Origin: a virus
Length of the DNA stretch: 64,000 nucleotides
Strand: one strand, 5' to 3'
IMG/VR virus record: IMGVR_UViG_3300010938_000009
Span: 1 to 64,000 of that record
Part shown: piece after piece, positions 26,789 to 33,878 of the stretch
Layout of the letters: each line of letters opens with the position of its first letter
Numbering within the stretch: position 1 is the first letter of the stretch
Translations under genes and position numbers: made by a program
Notes under the pieces: generated by a model
The model's database searches: none
The model's input: only the letters and a program-made list of their open reading frames with translations
Told to the model about the DNA's origin: nothing

Positions 26789-27271
26789 ATGAGCGCACTA
26801 AGTTTAAAGAAAAAGCTCGCTCGTAGAGAGAAATACGTACAGCAAGTAGCTGACGGTTTTGATTTCATTAACAAAATAAATCAAAGAGAAGAAATTCTAG
26901 AGGACTCTCCTGGAGCTTTAAAATTAATGAGAGGAATTCAAAGACGATTAGATTCAGATTTCGGTTTACAAGGATTAGCTAAAGAACCGCCTTTATCAGT
27001 AAAACTACAAGCAGACTTAGAAAGAATTGACTTTGGAGTAAGTGATTTTGGAATTCGAGCTACTTTAGCTGCTGGACTAATAGAAAAATTAGGTATTCAA
27101 CCTAATGATAAGATTTTAGTATTACAAGGAGACTTAAAAGGAATGTACTTAAACGTAGTTTCTCTAGAGTCTGCTACAGAATTAAGATTAGAAGACGTAG
27201 CTAGTTTTGTACTAGAAACTAACGTACAACTAAGAGCTGACCTTTCGGCAGAAAAGAAAAGCTACTCTTAA
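26789..27271 (+). CDS. hypothetical protein ending the structural operon
   Basis: 160 residues, N-terminal half basic and helical (SLKKKLARREKYVQQVADGF), C-terminal half mixed with RIDFGVSDFGIRATLAAGLI and LVLQGDLKGMYLNVV. Strong RBS GGAGG. Last gene before the double terminator. Soluble, with no signal peptide or membrane segment. A virion or assembly role is suggested only by position. Confidence 0.6.
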   Translation: MSALSLKKKLARREKYVQQVADGFDFINKINQREEILEDSPGALKLMRGIQRRLDSDFGLQGLAKEPPLSVKLQADLERIDFGVSDFGIRATLAAGLIEKLGIQPNDKILVLQGDLKGMYLNVVSLESATELRLEDVASFVLETNVQLRADLSAEKKSYS

Positions 27272-27291
27272 TATTACAATAAAATAAGAAA

Positions 27292-27319
27292 AGCCGACCA
27301 CCAATGAAGGTAATCGGCT
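27292..27319 (-). terminator. terminator for the leftward operon
   Basis: Stem AGCCGA / TCGGCT with an inner ACC/GGT pairing. Read on the minus strand the stem is followed by TTTTCTTATTTTATT, a U-rich tract, so this is a rho-independent terminator for transcripts coming from 27370 and beyond. Confidence 0.65.
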
Positions 27320-27321
27320 CG

Positions 27322-27374
27322 AAAGGCTTCAAACTACTAAATACTCCTCGGAAGTAGTTTGGGGCCTTTTTATT
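27322..27374 (+). terminator. strong terminator of the rightward structural operon
   Basis: A 17-bp continuous stem (27322-27338 with 27353-27369, two G-U pairs) and a 14-base loop, running straight into TTTTTATTT. Classic rho-independent terminator, placed tail-to-tail with the leftward one just upstream. Confidence 0.85.
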
Positions 27375-27630
27375 TATTAATTTCAATTACATTTGTAGCG
27401 CAATTAATTTCTTTTATAGAACCATAAATAGATTGACAGTTTTTTAATTTCATACCACAAAAGTTTTTAGAATAACTTTCGCATACAATATAACCTACAT
27501 TCATAATAAAAAAAGACTTAGGCGGCTTATCAAGAAATTGGTAAGTCGCTTTTTTTATTTCTGCAGCGTTAAGGTAAATTAAACCTCCGCCGACACTCAA
27601 CACAAATAACAATAATAACCTTTTTAACAT
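27370..27630 (-). CDS. small secreted or membrane-anchored hypothetical protein
   Basis: 86 residues with an N-terminal hydrophobic segment (KRLLLLFVLSVGGGLIYLNAA) that reads as a signal peptide or anchor, followed by a domain with four cysteines (YIVCES, FCGMKLKNCQS, INCATN), so probably disulfide-bonded in the periplasm. Last gene of the leftward block. RBS GGGAGTTATAA. No family recognised. Confidence 0.55.
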   Translation of the reverse strand: MLKRLLLLFVLSVGGGLIYLNAAEIKKATYQFLDKPPKSFFIMNVGYIVCESYSKNFCGMKLKNCQSIYGSIKEINCATNVIEINK

Positions 27631-27646
27631 TTATAACTCCCTTAAG

Positions 27647-28012
27647 TTATTTATTAGGAATAGTAGGTTGATACAAAGGGCAGAACTTATAATGCATATC
27701 ACTATAAGTAGTTTCTCCTAATCCGCACTCACAAAGACCTATTCTATCACTTTTATAATCTCTTTCAGTACCTAGAAATGCTTCTCCTGGTCTAAACTCT
27801 TTATCTACTAGCTTTTCTATCATATCTTTAGTACTATAATAAGGTCCTATACTACAACTAGACTTAATAGTATCTACTTTGTATAGGTCTTCTTTAACTT
27901 TAGTAAGTATTATATAATTAACTCCTTTACGTAGTATAGTGTAGTACTTTAATACTTTCTTTTCACCTACAATCCAATTAGTTAAGTAAGTAGTAGCTTC
28001 AGTATTAGTCAC
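27647..28012 (-). CDS. hypothetical protein with C-terminal Cys/His cluster
   Basis: 121 residues, start GTG at 28012 with GGAG five bases upstream. The C-terminus CECGLGETTYSDMHYKFCPLY has three cysteines and a histidine that could bind zinc; another Cys lies in SCSIGPYYS. Mixed alpha/beta core. Small early-type gene of unknown role. Confidence 0.55.
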   Translation of the reverse strand: MTNTEATTYLTNWIVGEKKVLKYYTILRKGVNYIILTKVKEDLYKVDTIKSSCSIGPYYSTKDMIEKLVDKEFRPGEAFLGTERDYKSDRIGLCECGLGETTYSDMHYKFCPLYQPTIPNK

Positions 28013-28083
28013 CTATTCTCCATATAGTATTTTACCTAGTTCAGTAGTTCTAGCTAACTTTTATTTCAAGAATTTTTTTCATA

Positions 28084-28836
28084 TTATTTCTTTTTAGCTT
28101 TTTTAGTCAAAGCTTTAAAGCTATCAGCTATATCTTTAATTTCTTTCATTCTTTTATCTCTATTAGCAGGGTTACCGTTCCAACTTAATTCCCAAACTAT
28201 ACTATAAAGTATTTGACCTAGAGTATATTCAGGGTTATCTAGAGTTATTAGTTCTCTCCAACCTCTATTAGTAGTAGTAACTTTATTATTCATATCTTCT
28301 TCGTAGATAGTAAACTTATTGTTAAGTTTTAAAGGTATATTAATAAGAGTATTAGGAGCTGAGAAACTAACTCCATAAGGAGTTCTGCTGCCTTTAGCAG
28401 CCTCAACAGCTTTAGAACCGTCAGAGTTCTTCCAACCAAAATACTTAGTCTTTTTTCGTTCAAACCCCATTCCGTGAAAGTCTGGTCGGTTAAAACCGCA
28501 AAAATTGTCACCGTACTTTTTCCACCTAGTTTGAATAGGGTTATAATAGACCTCTAAATACTCTATTTCTTCGGGCCCTACTTTATAAGGGGCTGGCTTA
28601 GTTTTTAAACCTTCAGTAACTAGTTCTTTAGTCCAATTACCTAATACAGCGTTAAACTGGTCTAAATTCGATTCTAATAGCTTAAATACAGATTTTAAGG
28701 TACAAGCTTTATCTAGCTCGCACGGCTCAAATAAAAGCTTTATAGCGCTTTTAGTAACGTCCTTATATAAGTAACGCTTAGACTTAGGACTCCAGTACTT
28801 TTCTTTTAGTTTTCCCTTTTCTGTTATTTTTAACAC
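28084..28836 (-). CDS. hypothetical protein, 250 residues
   Basis: Start GTG at 28836 with AAGGAAAG upstream, overlapping the previous gene by 53 bases. Soluble, Trp/Tyr/Lys-rich (KYWSPKSKRYLYKD, IQTRWKKYGDNFCGF, GILYSIVWELSW-like C-terminus), ending in a lysine tail. No signal, membrane segment or catalytic motif that I recognise. Confidence 0.55.
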   Translation of the reverse strand: MLKITEKGKLKEKYWSPKSKRYLYKDVTKSAIKLLFEPCELDKACTLKSVFKLLESNLDQFNAVLGNWTKELVTEGLKTKPAPYKVGPEEIEYLEVYYNPIQTRWKKYGDNFCGFNRPDFHGMGFERKKTKYFGWKNSDGSKAVEAAKGSRTPYGVSFSAPNTLINIPLKLNNKFTIYEEDMNNKVTTTNRGWRELITLDNPEYTLGQILYSIVWELSWNGNPANRDKRMKEIKDIADSFKALTKKAKKK

Positions 28837-29128
28837 TTTTCTTTCCTTTTTTAGTAGTTTCTGTAGTTTTCTGTAGCTTTTTATTATTTTCTATTGGCGG
28901 CTCGTAATAAGCGTTCTCTAAGTCCCATTTTCTATTAGGAATTTGAGCGTAACCTACTTCTTTAATTTCTAACTCAATTATACCACAATCTTTACAGCAT
29001 TCACACTTTTTTCTACAATCTTTTAAATTATCGTATATTTTATAAGGACCTGTGTCGCCTTCTCCAAATTCGTAATAAAAAGTAGTAGCACACATATAAG
29101 CTCTTACTTTCTTTTTTTTATTTTTCAT
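28784..29128 (-). CDS. hypothetical protein with Cys cluster and Lys-rich tail
   Basis: 114 residues. A CKKCECCKDCG-like cluster (DCRKKCECCKDCGII) near the middle probably binds zinc. The last 35 residues (KTTETTKKGKKSVKNNRKGKTKRK) are highly basic and overlap the next gene, so the tail may be functional or simply a consequence of gene overlap. Nucleic-acid binding is possible but unproved. Confidence 0.5.
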   Translation of the reverse strand: MKNKKKKVRAYMCATTFYYEFGEGDTGPYKIYDNLKDCRKKCECCKDCGIIELEIKEVGYAQIPNRKWDLENAYYEPPIENNKKLQKTTETTKKGKKSVKNNRKGKTKRKVLES

Positions 29129-29384
29129 ATGGTTCCTTTAGTTTTCGTTTAATCTTACGTAAACACTGTCTAACTCGTTCTCTAGTAATATCTAATATAT
29201 CAGCAGTAATACTAATATCTTTAGTTTCTGTATATAAATCGTAATATTTAATTAAACCTGAATAGGAACTAATCCTATTAGGGTTCTTATTCATTAGGTA
29301 TAATAACTCGTTGTAGTGAGGGTAGCCGTTTTTATAGTCGAAGTAGTACCATTTTAGTTTATTAATTAGAATCTTCAAGTTCAT
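29118..29384 (-). CDS. HTH protein resembling sigma-70 region 4
   Basis: 88 residues. The C-terminus DISITADILDITRERVRQCLRKI matches the sigma region-4 HTH (I-x-x-x-A-x-x-L-x-I-x-x-E-R-VRQ-x-x-x-K-x-x-x-K-L). Upstream residues are Tyr-rich and helical. Lacks region 2, so it is not a complete sigma factor. It could be a small transcription regulator or an anti-sigma-like partner. The operon's sister HTH gene is at 60384. Confidence 0.6.
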   Translation of the reverse strand: MNLKILINKLKWYYFDYKNGYPHYNELLYLMNKNPNRISSYSGLIKYYDLYTETKDISITADILDITRERVRQCLRKIKRKLKEPYEK

Positions 29385-29640
29385 AATCTTCTTTTTCTCC
29401 AGGTTCTAATAGTCTACCTTTTAGGTCCGACCAATGGCGTCGGTCATAAAAATATAAACTCAAACCTATACCGAATATAGTAGCTTCTATACTGAAACCT
29501 GGGTGATCTTGTTTTCTAGAAAGAAAACCGCTAAATACAAATCCTAAGTAGAACTTGTGGTGTAAAGTGAACTCTATATATTTGTTTTTACCTATACCGA
29601 AACTTAAATTTAAACCGTTAAAATCTCTAATTATTTTCAT
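29362..29640 (-). CDS. hypothetical protein, 92 residues
   Basis: Beta-rich N-terminus (FNGLNLSFGIGKNKYIEFTL, HHKFYLGFVFSG), a GFSIEATIFGIGLSLYFYDRRHW stretch, then an acidic tail. Overlaps the HTH gene start by 23 bases. Small phage protein of unknown function. Confidence 0.55.
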   Translation of the reverse strand: MKIIRDFNGLNLSFGIGKNKYIEFTLHHKFYLGFVFSGFLSRKQDHPGFSIEATIFGIGLSLYFYDRRHWSDLKGRLLEPGEKEDYELEDSN

Positions 29641-29660
29641 ATAACCTCTATATAAAGAGA

Positions 29661-29825
29661 TTAGTCTTCCGTGACTAGAATCTCTTCTACTTCTTCGCCT
29701 TCCTCTAGCTTAATAGTAGTTTCAAATACAATTTTATCATAAGTATCATCTTCGTCGTCTTCGTATATATCAGTAGCTACTGCCCAAATACACATATCAG
29801 TAATCCAGTCGTCTGTTATTTTCAT
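29661..29825 (-). CDS. small acidic protein, 54 residues, probably leaderless
   Basis: ATG at 29825 to TAA at 29661: MKITDDWITDMCIWAVATD, then YEDDEDDTYDKIV, ending EEGEEVEEILVTED. About one third of residues are Asp or Glu, as in phage host-takeover and DNA-mimic proteins. A consensus sigma-70 promoter lies directly upstream, with its predicted +1 on the A of the ATG. No Shine-Dalgarno is present. Function not recognised. Confidence 0.55.
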   Translation of the reverse strand: MKITDDWITDMCIWAVATDIYEDDEDDTYDKIVFETTIKLEEGEEVEEILVTED

Positions 29826-29831
29826 ATTAGT

Positions 29832-29860
29832 ATTATAGCTCTAATCAGTTTTCTTGTCAA
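29832..29860 (-). promoter_or_regulatory. consensus sigma-70 promoter
   Basis: Minus strand: TTGACA (29855-29860), 17-base spacer, TATAAT (29832-29837); both hexamers are perfect. Counting seven bases downstream puts +1 at 29825, the first base of the start codon of the 54-residue gene. Confidence 0.75.
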
Positions 29861-30110
29861 TCTTTTTTTTACAATACTTTTTAGGTTTATCTCCAGGGTA
29901 GCCCATAATAACTTCCGTGTCTCCAGAGTGACCGTGAATTTCAATTAATTGTTCTAAATTTTTAAAAACCGACAAAGAACTAGTAAAAGTCTGCCACTCT
30001 ATAATAACTTGTCCACTAGGAAACTTAGCTCCAACAGCAATGACTCCAGTACCACTGACTCCCGTACTATCTTTATGTCTTTTTAAATAAAAAGGTTCTA
30101 CTTTTAACAT
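29841..30110 (-). CDS. conserved hypothetical phage protein (DSTGVSGTG family)
   Basis: 89 residues. The core DSTGVSGTGVIAVGAKFPSG, then VIIEWQT, LEQLIEIHGHSGDTEV is a widely distributed small phage/bacterial family of unknown function with a GTGVVAxGVxFPDG and IHGHxGxTxV pattern. C-terminal lysine tail. The stop codon (29841-29843) sits in the promoter spacer of the next gene, so that promoter would be occluded by readthrough. Confidence 0.65.
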   Translation of the reverse strand: MLKVEPFYLKRHKDSTGVSGTGVIAVGAKFPSGQVIIEWQTFTSSLSVFKNLEQLIEIHGHSGDTEVIMGYPGDKPKKYCKKKIDKKTD

Positions 30111-30113
30111 ATA

Positions 30114-30362
30114 TTACCTACCACATATAGCATGATAACTTAATTCCCCTACTTTAGCGAAGTACTTTAAACAAGGAGAATTACGGTAGATCTGCTTACA
30201 TCTACTTTTACAATAGTTTAAAGTATTATTATCGTGTTCTGTCCAAGCTGTATCAGTATTATTAACTACTGTAGTACTAGGACAGGTATTACTAGGAGTT
30301 ACTTTAGTAGTAGTTGTGGTTGTAGTACAACTAATAGCTAGTAATAGTAATAATTTAGTCAT
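30114..30362 (-). CDS. small lipoprotein-like protein
   Basis: 82 residues. MTKLLLLLAISC is a short hydrophobic N-terminus ending in a lipobox-like L-A-I-S-C, followed by a Thr run and a Cys-rich domain (YCKSRCKQIYRNSPC ... ICGR) with about five more cysteines. A periplasm-facing lipoprotein is the simplest reading. Overlaps the thyX stop by 8 bases. Confidence 0.55.
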   Translation of the reverse strand: MTKLLLLLAISCTTTTTTTKVTPSNTCPSTTVVNNTDTAWTEHDNNTLNYCKSRCKQIYRNSPCLKYFAKVGELSYHAICGR

Positions 30363-30996
30363 TTAATAATACCTTTGTACTTTCAGGAAACTTATCCTGT
30401 AGTATCTGTTTAATTTGTTCAGCTATAATACGTACTTCTTTTTGAGCGTGAGGGTCTAGTCTTAGTTTTAAAAAATGTACAAAATTACGTAAGTTACCCG
30501 TCATATAAAATTTAGTCATTAAATTCTGAGGTAATACCGCTCTGGCTTGTTCCCTTGATAATCCATTTTTTAACAAGTCCTCATATAGTTGCAAGGACCG
30601 TTGACAATGAGCGTAAAAAGCGGCGTACATAGTTTTAGCTCTAGTTAGGTCTAAACTGCCTTCTGAAGCTTGTTTATTGTTTTTTGATTGTTCTCTAAAG
30701 TCGTCAATAGGCGGAATATAAAACTCGATATTTTCAGCAGTATATCTGCGACTAATTTCATTAAAAGACATAGTTCTGTGCCTATGTATTTGACTTCTAA
30801 TATATAAAGGACACTCTATAATTACTGTGAGCACATTAGCTTCAAAAGGAGTCATGTGTTGATTATCAGCTAAATATTTAAGTAGTTTAAGATCTTTATC
30901 ATCTAGCTTATCTTTTTGTTTACCAAAACTAATTCTAGCAGCATTAACTGGTCGAAGGTCGTCTCCCATGTGATCGATATATGTGACTTTAAGCAT
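30355..30996 (-). CDS. thyX: flavin-dependent thymidylate synthase ThyX
   Basis: Makes dTMP from dUMP with FAD, NADPH and methylenetetrahydrofolate. The ThyX motif RHRTMSFNEISRRY begins at R72 (RHR-x-x-S-x-NE-x-S-x-RY). Further conserved regions are ADNQHMTPFE and AVLPQNLMTKFYMTGNLRN, then LRLDPHAQKEVR. Full length at 213 residues. I start at ATG 30996 because GGAGG lies 5 bases upstream; a longer frame beginning with TTG at 31014 has no RBS. It overlaps the upstream lipoprotein stop (TAATG). Works with NrdJ, Dut and the dNMP kinase in the same operon. Confidence 0.95.
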   Translation of the reverse strand: MLKVTYIDHMGDDLRPVNAARISFGKQKDKLDDKDLKLLKYLADNQHMTPFEANVLTVIIECPLYIRSQIHRHRTMSFNEISRRYTAENIEFYIPPIDDFREQSKNNKQASEGSLDLTRAKTMYAAFYAHCQRSLQLYEDLLKNGLSREQARAVLPQNLMTKFYMTGNLRNFVHFLKLRLDPHAQKEVRIIAEQIKQILQDKFPESTKVLLND

Positions 30997-31160
30997 TAAA
31001 ACCTCCACGCCCAACTAGGTCCGACATAACAATATTCATGTTTACCCATTTCATCCACCTTACAACCTATAGCTAGTCTATCAGGACTTCGGCAACTTGT
31101 TGTTAATAACAGTAGTATTATCATTACTATTATTATATGTATTATTAGTATCCTTTTCAT
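30996..31160 (-). CDS. small lipoprotein, 54 residues
   Basis: ATG 31160 to TAA 30996. MKRILIIHIIIVMIILLLL then TTSCRSPD is a hydrophobic signal ending in a convincing lipobox (L-T-T-S-C). The mature part has two more cysteines and ends EYCYVGPSWAWRF. RBS AAGGA eight bases upstream, coupled to thyX by TAATG. It overlaps, in a different frame, the 3' half of the 56-residue gene at 31081. An o-spanin-like or surface-exclusion role is conceivable but unproved. Confidence 0.6.
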   Translation of the reverse strand: MKRILIIHIIIVMIILLLLTTSCRSPDRLAIGCKVDEMGKHEYCYVGPSWAWRF

Positions 31161-31251
31161 CTTTAGTTTCCTTTAATAGTTTTCTAGTTCTTTTATAAAT
31201 ATTTGACTCTACTCCAAATTTATTAGCTAGGTTTCTTAGTTTCTTGTTCAT
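31081..31251 (-). CDS. small basic/Asn-rich hypothetical protein overlapping a lipoprotein gene
   Basis: 56 codons from ATG 31251 to TGA 31081. N-terminus MNKKLRNLANKFGVESNIYK, then RTRKLLK looks like a short HTH-like helical pair; the second half (DTNNTYNNSNDNTT) is low-complexity and coincides with the overlapping lipoprotein signal sequence. Possibly only the first half is constrained. The remaining bases up to 31386 contain a 24-codon frame from ATG 31345 and a relic motif described in the findings. Confidence 0.4.
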   Translation of the reverse strand: MNKKLRNLANKFGVESNIYKRTRKLLKETKDEKDTNNTYNNSNDNTTVINNKLPKS

Positions 31252-31386
31252 ATAATAGTTTACCTAATTCTGTAGTTTTAGCTAATTCTTCTCTTTTCCA
31301 TTGTTTATACAGTTTTCTATACTACTCTGTGTATAATCCGAATATAGTATTTTCATTAAAGTTTGTTGTGTAACGAATACTATCAA

Positions 31387-32031
31387 TTAAATGATCTTGT
31401 TTATCTTTTGAAATAACTCCTCCAAAGTACCTTTATTATCGATTACTTCGTTAAACTCGTAATCGTCTAAATCTCTTTCACTAGCGTCAGTACTAGGACT
31501 ACTATCAAATCTATTAATTCTTACAGTAACTAGTTCCTTACCAAAAGCTGCTCGTAGTTGTTCTACTTCAGATTTATAACGTAGGTCACTTATAACAAAT
31601 TTATCACTTATACCGTTAGCTCCACAAACATCATTAGCATAAGATTCGTAAGCTCTAGTACTTTTAATACTACTAATTACTGACTCTACCCAATAACTAG
31701 AGTTTACTGCTCGCTTTATTGAACCTTCTAGTATACATAAGGCTCTAGGAGTCCAATATAGTTTACCTTCTAGTTCAGCAAACTCTCCTTTAAGTATATC
31801 GTGAATAGCTGCTGTAAACTTATCTTTTGATTCAACTGGGTATTCTAATAAAGGTAGTTCTTTAAGATTTTGTTCGTATACGCTTGCGTAAGGTATTTTA
31901 TAAGTATCGGCTACCATATTTTTAAGTTTGTCGGCAAAAGCCTCTCTTTTAAAACTATGTTCTTTAACTAGATAATTAGCTACAGTATCTTTTCCAGAAC
32001 CTTTATAACCACTTACAGCAATTACTTTCAT
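31387..32031 (-). CDS. deoxynucleoside monophosphate kinase (T4 gp1-like)
   Basis: Phosphorylates dNMPs for DNA synthesis. 214 residues with a P-loop SGYKGSGKDTVANYL at residues 7-21, an AFADKLKNMVA helix, ISDLRYKSEVEQLR (substrate and lid region) and SERDLDDYEFNEVIDNKGTLEEL at the end, matching phage dNMP kinases. Its ATG overlaps the TGA of the upstream gene (ATGA). Together with ThyX, Dut and NrdJ it completes a precursor pathway. Confidence 0.85.
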   Translation of the reverse strand: MKVIAVSGYKGSGKDTVANYLVKEHSFKREAFADKLKNMVADTYKIPYASVYEQNLKELPLLEYPVESKDKFTAAIHDILKGEFAELEGKLYWTPRALCILEGSIKRAVNSSYWVESVISSIKSTRAYESYANDVCGANGISDKFVISDLRYKSEVEQLRAAFGKELVTVRINRFDSSPSTDASERDLDDYEFNEVIDNKGTLEELFQKINKII

Positions 32032-32996
32032 TGTTCACCTTTCAATACTGTATTGCCCTTATAATATAAGTAAGGGGCCATATAGTACATTATAACAGGT
32101 ATTCCTAGTTTGTCAACTAGTTTTTCTAATTCTTCCCAACCTTCTTTAGTAGCGAATACAAAATCTCCATGATACCTAATAACTTTAAATTTGTCGTTAG
32201 ATAACTTATCTATAATTAAGTCTCCATTAGGTTTACCGTTATTAATACTATAAGGTTGTAGTTCATTTTTAGTTACTATTAGTTCTTTTTTTGTGTCAGC
32301 ATTATGAGCTTCATCTATTATAACAGTTTTAGCAGGTATACCTTTAAGGTTAAGTCTAAATAGTGTGTAAACTAGTGTAGCTTTACGTAATAGGTTTTCA
32401 AACTTAACTGCTAGTCCTTTACCTGGTTTTAAATAGAAATGTAGTAAATGCGGTTTATCCTTAAGTAATTCTCTAGTTCCGTTAAAGTATTCAAAGTAGA
32501 CTTTTTTAGCAGCTGATTCATTAATACCTGTATGAGCGCCTCTAGTTACTATTAAGTTTTTACCGTAATTAGCTCTTAATAAAGTATCGGTATTCTTAAC
32601 TCTTATATTAGAATATTTACTTTCTTCGTTAACTTCGTTAACTAAAGCGTAAAATACTGGTTTTTTAGTACCTACTAACACGTCATCAATACTAGCTATA
32701 GTTTTAGCGTTATCTTCGTCAGAGTTTTCCCACTGACCTACTAATACAAAATACCTATAACCCCACATAACTGCTAAGTCTGCGAAATCTTTAATAGCAG
32801 ATTTATTGTCGTCATTAACCCTAATAAAGTTAGCCCCGAAGTCGTATATTTGACTATGATCTCCAGATTTATTAGGAGCTGTAACTCCTCTAACAAATCC
32901 TTCTCCGCCCCCTACTAATCTTTTTAGAATAGGAGCTGGCAACATTAGTAGAAAACTACCTACAATATAAGCAAAAAGTTTATGTAATATATACAT
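32028..32996 (-). CDS. membrane-anchored hypothetical protein, possible TIM-barrel hydrolase
   Basis: 322 residues. The N-terminus (MYILHKLFAYIVGSFLLMLP) is a membrane anchor or uncleaved signal. The body reads like an alpha/beta barrel: GANFIRVND, YFVLVGQW, VFYALVNEVNEES, TVIIDEAHNA and LGIPVIMYYMAP could be successive strands, and the N-E after VFYALV recalls glycosidase acid/base residues. That reading is speculative. I start at ATG 32996, nine bases after GGAG, rather than 33011. Confidence 0.5.
   Translation of the reverse strand: MYILHKLFAYIVGSFLLMLPAPILKRLVGGGEGFVRGVTAPNKSGDHSQIYDFGANFIRVNDDNKSAIKDFADLAVMWGYRYFVLVGQWENSDEDNAKTIASIDDVLVGTKKPVFYALVNEVNEESKYSNIRVKNTDTLLRANYGKNLIVTRGAHTGINESAAKKVYFEYFNGTRELLKDKPHLLHFYLKPGKGLAVKFENLLRKATLVYTLFRLNLKGIPAKTVIIDEAHNADTKKELIVTKNELQPYSINNGKPNGDLIIDKLSNDKFKVIRYHGDFVFATKEGWEELEKLVDKLGIPVIMYYMAPYLYYKGNTVLKGEQ
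32089..32116 (-). promoter_or_regulatory. possible internal promoter before the dNMP kinase gene
   Basis: Minus strand TTGACA (32111-32116), 16-base spacer, TATAAT (32089-32094). Perfect hexamers but inside coding sequence near the end of the 32028 gene. Would transcribe the kinase and thyX. Confidence 0.45.
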
Positions 32997-32997
32997 A

Positions 32998-33255
32998 TTA
33001 AATATCTCCATTTTCTTTCATTTTTTCTAATTCATATTCTGATACTGTCCGACGGTAGAACTCTAACTTAGCGCACTCCATTACTCCTATTAAACTATTA
33101 GCTACATAGTAACTTTGGTCGCTTTGTTCCCAACAAATCTTTAACATACTACTTATTATGTAATTTAGTTCCCCTTCGGTTCCTGGGGTTTTTTCTTTGA
33201 ACTCGCTTAGTATTTTGTCGTATTTGTCTCTTAGGTTTCCTTTTATGTAAGGCAT
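32998..33255 (-). CDS. conserved small phage protein (GELNYxI ... ENGDI family)
   Basis: 85 residues. RDKYDKILSEF ... EGELNYIISSML, SLIGVMECAKLEFYRRTV and KMKENGDI is a pattern seen in many phages: a helical protein ending in E-N-G-D-hydrophobic. Function unknown in the family. Start ATG 33255, overlapping 107 bases of the preceding gene's C-terminal tail. Confidence 0.65.
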   Translation of the reverse strand: MPYIKGNLRDKYDKILSEFKEKTPGTEGELNYIISSMLKICWEQSDQSYYVANSLIGVMECAKLEFYRRTVSEYELEKMKENGDI

Positions 33256-33526
33256 CGTTTGGCTCCTGTTTTGGTAACTCTGTACCGTATAATAAACTCC
33301 ATAATTCTAAATTACCTTTTGGTAAATCTTTTTTAGCAATACTATAAATACTATTTTGAGTATAAATAGTAGGCGGTTTTTCTGTAATCTTTTTTATAGC
33401 TGACGTATAAATAAACTGTCCCGTAAAAAACTTAGGATTACCTATAGCGTATCCTGAAGCTCTATAACCGTATTCAGTTTTAATAAAAGTTACGTTTTTT
33501 AGTTTAAATTTTTTTTCTTTTTTCAT
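33149..33526 (-). CDS. hypothetical protein with long overlap into the next gene
   Basis: 125 residues. The first 90 (KTEYGYRASGYAIGNPKFF, GQFIYTSAI, IYTQNSIYSI) resemble a small conserved phage family with V-x-T-x-NS-x-Y near the end. The last about 35 residues (HKRKPKRQIRQNTKRVQR) are purely basic and lie entirely within the overlap with the 32998 gene, whose frame is the conserved one. The tail may therefore be non-functional or the product of a lost stop codon. Confidence 0.55.
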   Translation of the reverse strand: MKKEKKFKLKNVTFIKTEYGYRASGYAIGNPKFFTGQFIYTSAIKKITEKPPTIYTQNSIYSIAKKDLPKGNLELWSLLYGTELPKQEPNDALHKRKPKRQIRQNTKRVQRKNPRNRRGTKLHNK

Positions 33527-33878
33527 TTAGTTTTCTTAATATAAACTCTTTGTCCCATCCATTCTTTACAAGGTAAATCATCCACATAACTAATTGGTTT
33601 ACTTATTATTAAGTCTACGTATTCTTCTAACTGTAAAATTCTAACTACTTCTTTAGCTCAATCTCAACCGCCAGCGCTCCACACTACTATCTTTTTACCT
33701 TCAGATTTATACCTCTTTAATAGATTAATATGTTTTGATGAGGTATCAAGTTATAAATACATCTACTTTGTGGATCATTAAATTCTAAAGTATTACCTTC
33801 TTCCGATTTATCTCCTTATATAACTAGCGTATTATCACAATCACAATAAATTACTGGATCATCCTCTAATATAAACAT
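33523..33878 (-). pseudogene. decayed HAD-type phosphatase
   Basis: From ATG 33878 the frame reads FILEDDPVIYCDCDNTLVI then TAA; DCDNT is HAD motif I (DxDxT). After a frame change the rest reads HINLLKRYKSEGKKIVVWSAGG, then TGA-Asp-TGA, then AKEVVRILQLEEYVDL, KPISYVDD and ends at a TGA overlapping the next ATG. WSxGG-x-x-WA and KP-x-x-Y-x-DD are motifs II and III of phage HAD hydrolases. Three in-frame stops plus a shift make it a pseudogene, though start and stop coupling to neighbours is preserved. Confidence 0.75.

Noticed and set aside
33658-33666. Use of TGA for tryptophan throughout the phage
   Set aside because: TGA closes several intact genes with RBS-supported downstream starts (RecA-like, transglycosylase, helical gene at 40784), and TGG is used for Trp elsewhere, including within the same relic. 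The relic has other stops and a frame change.
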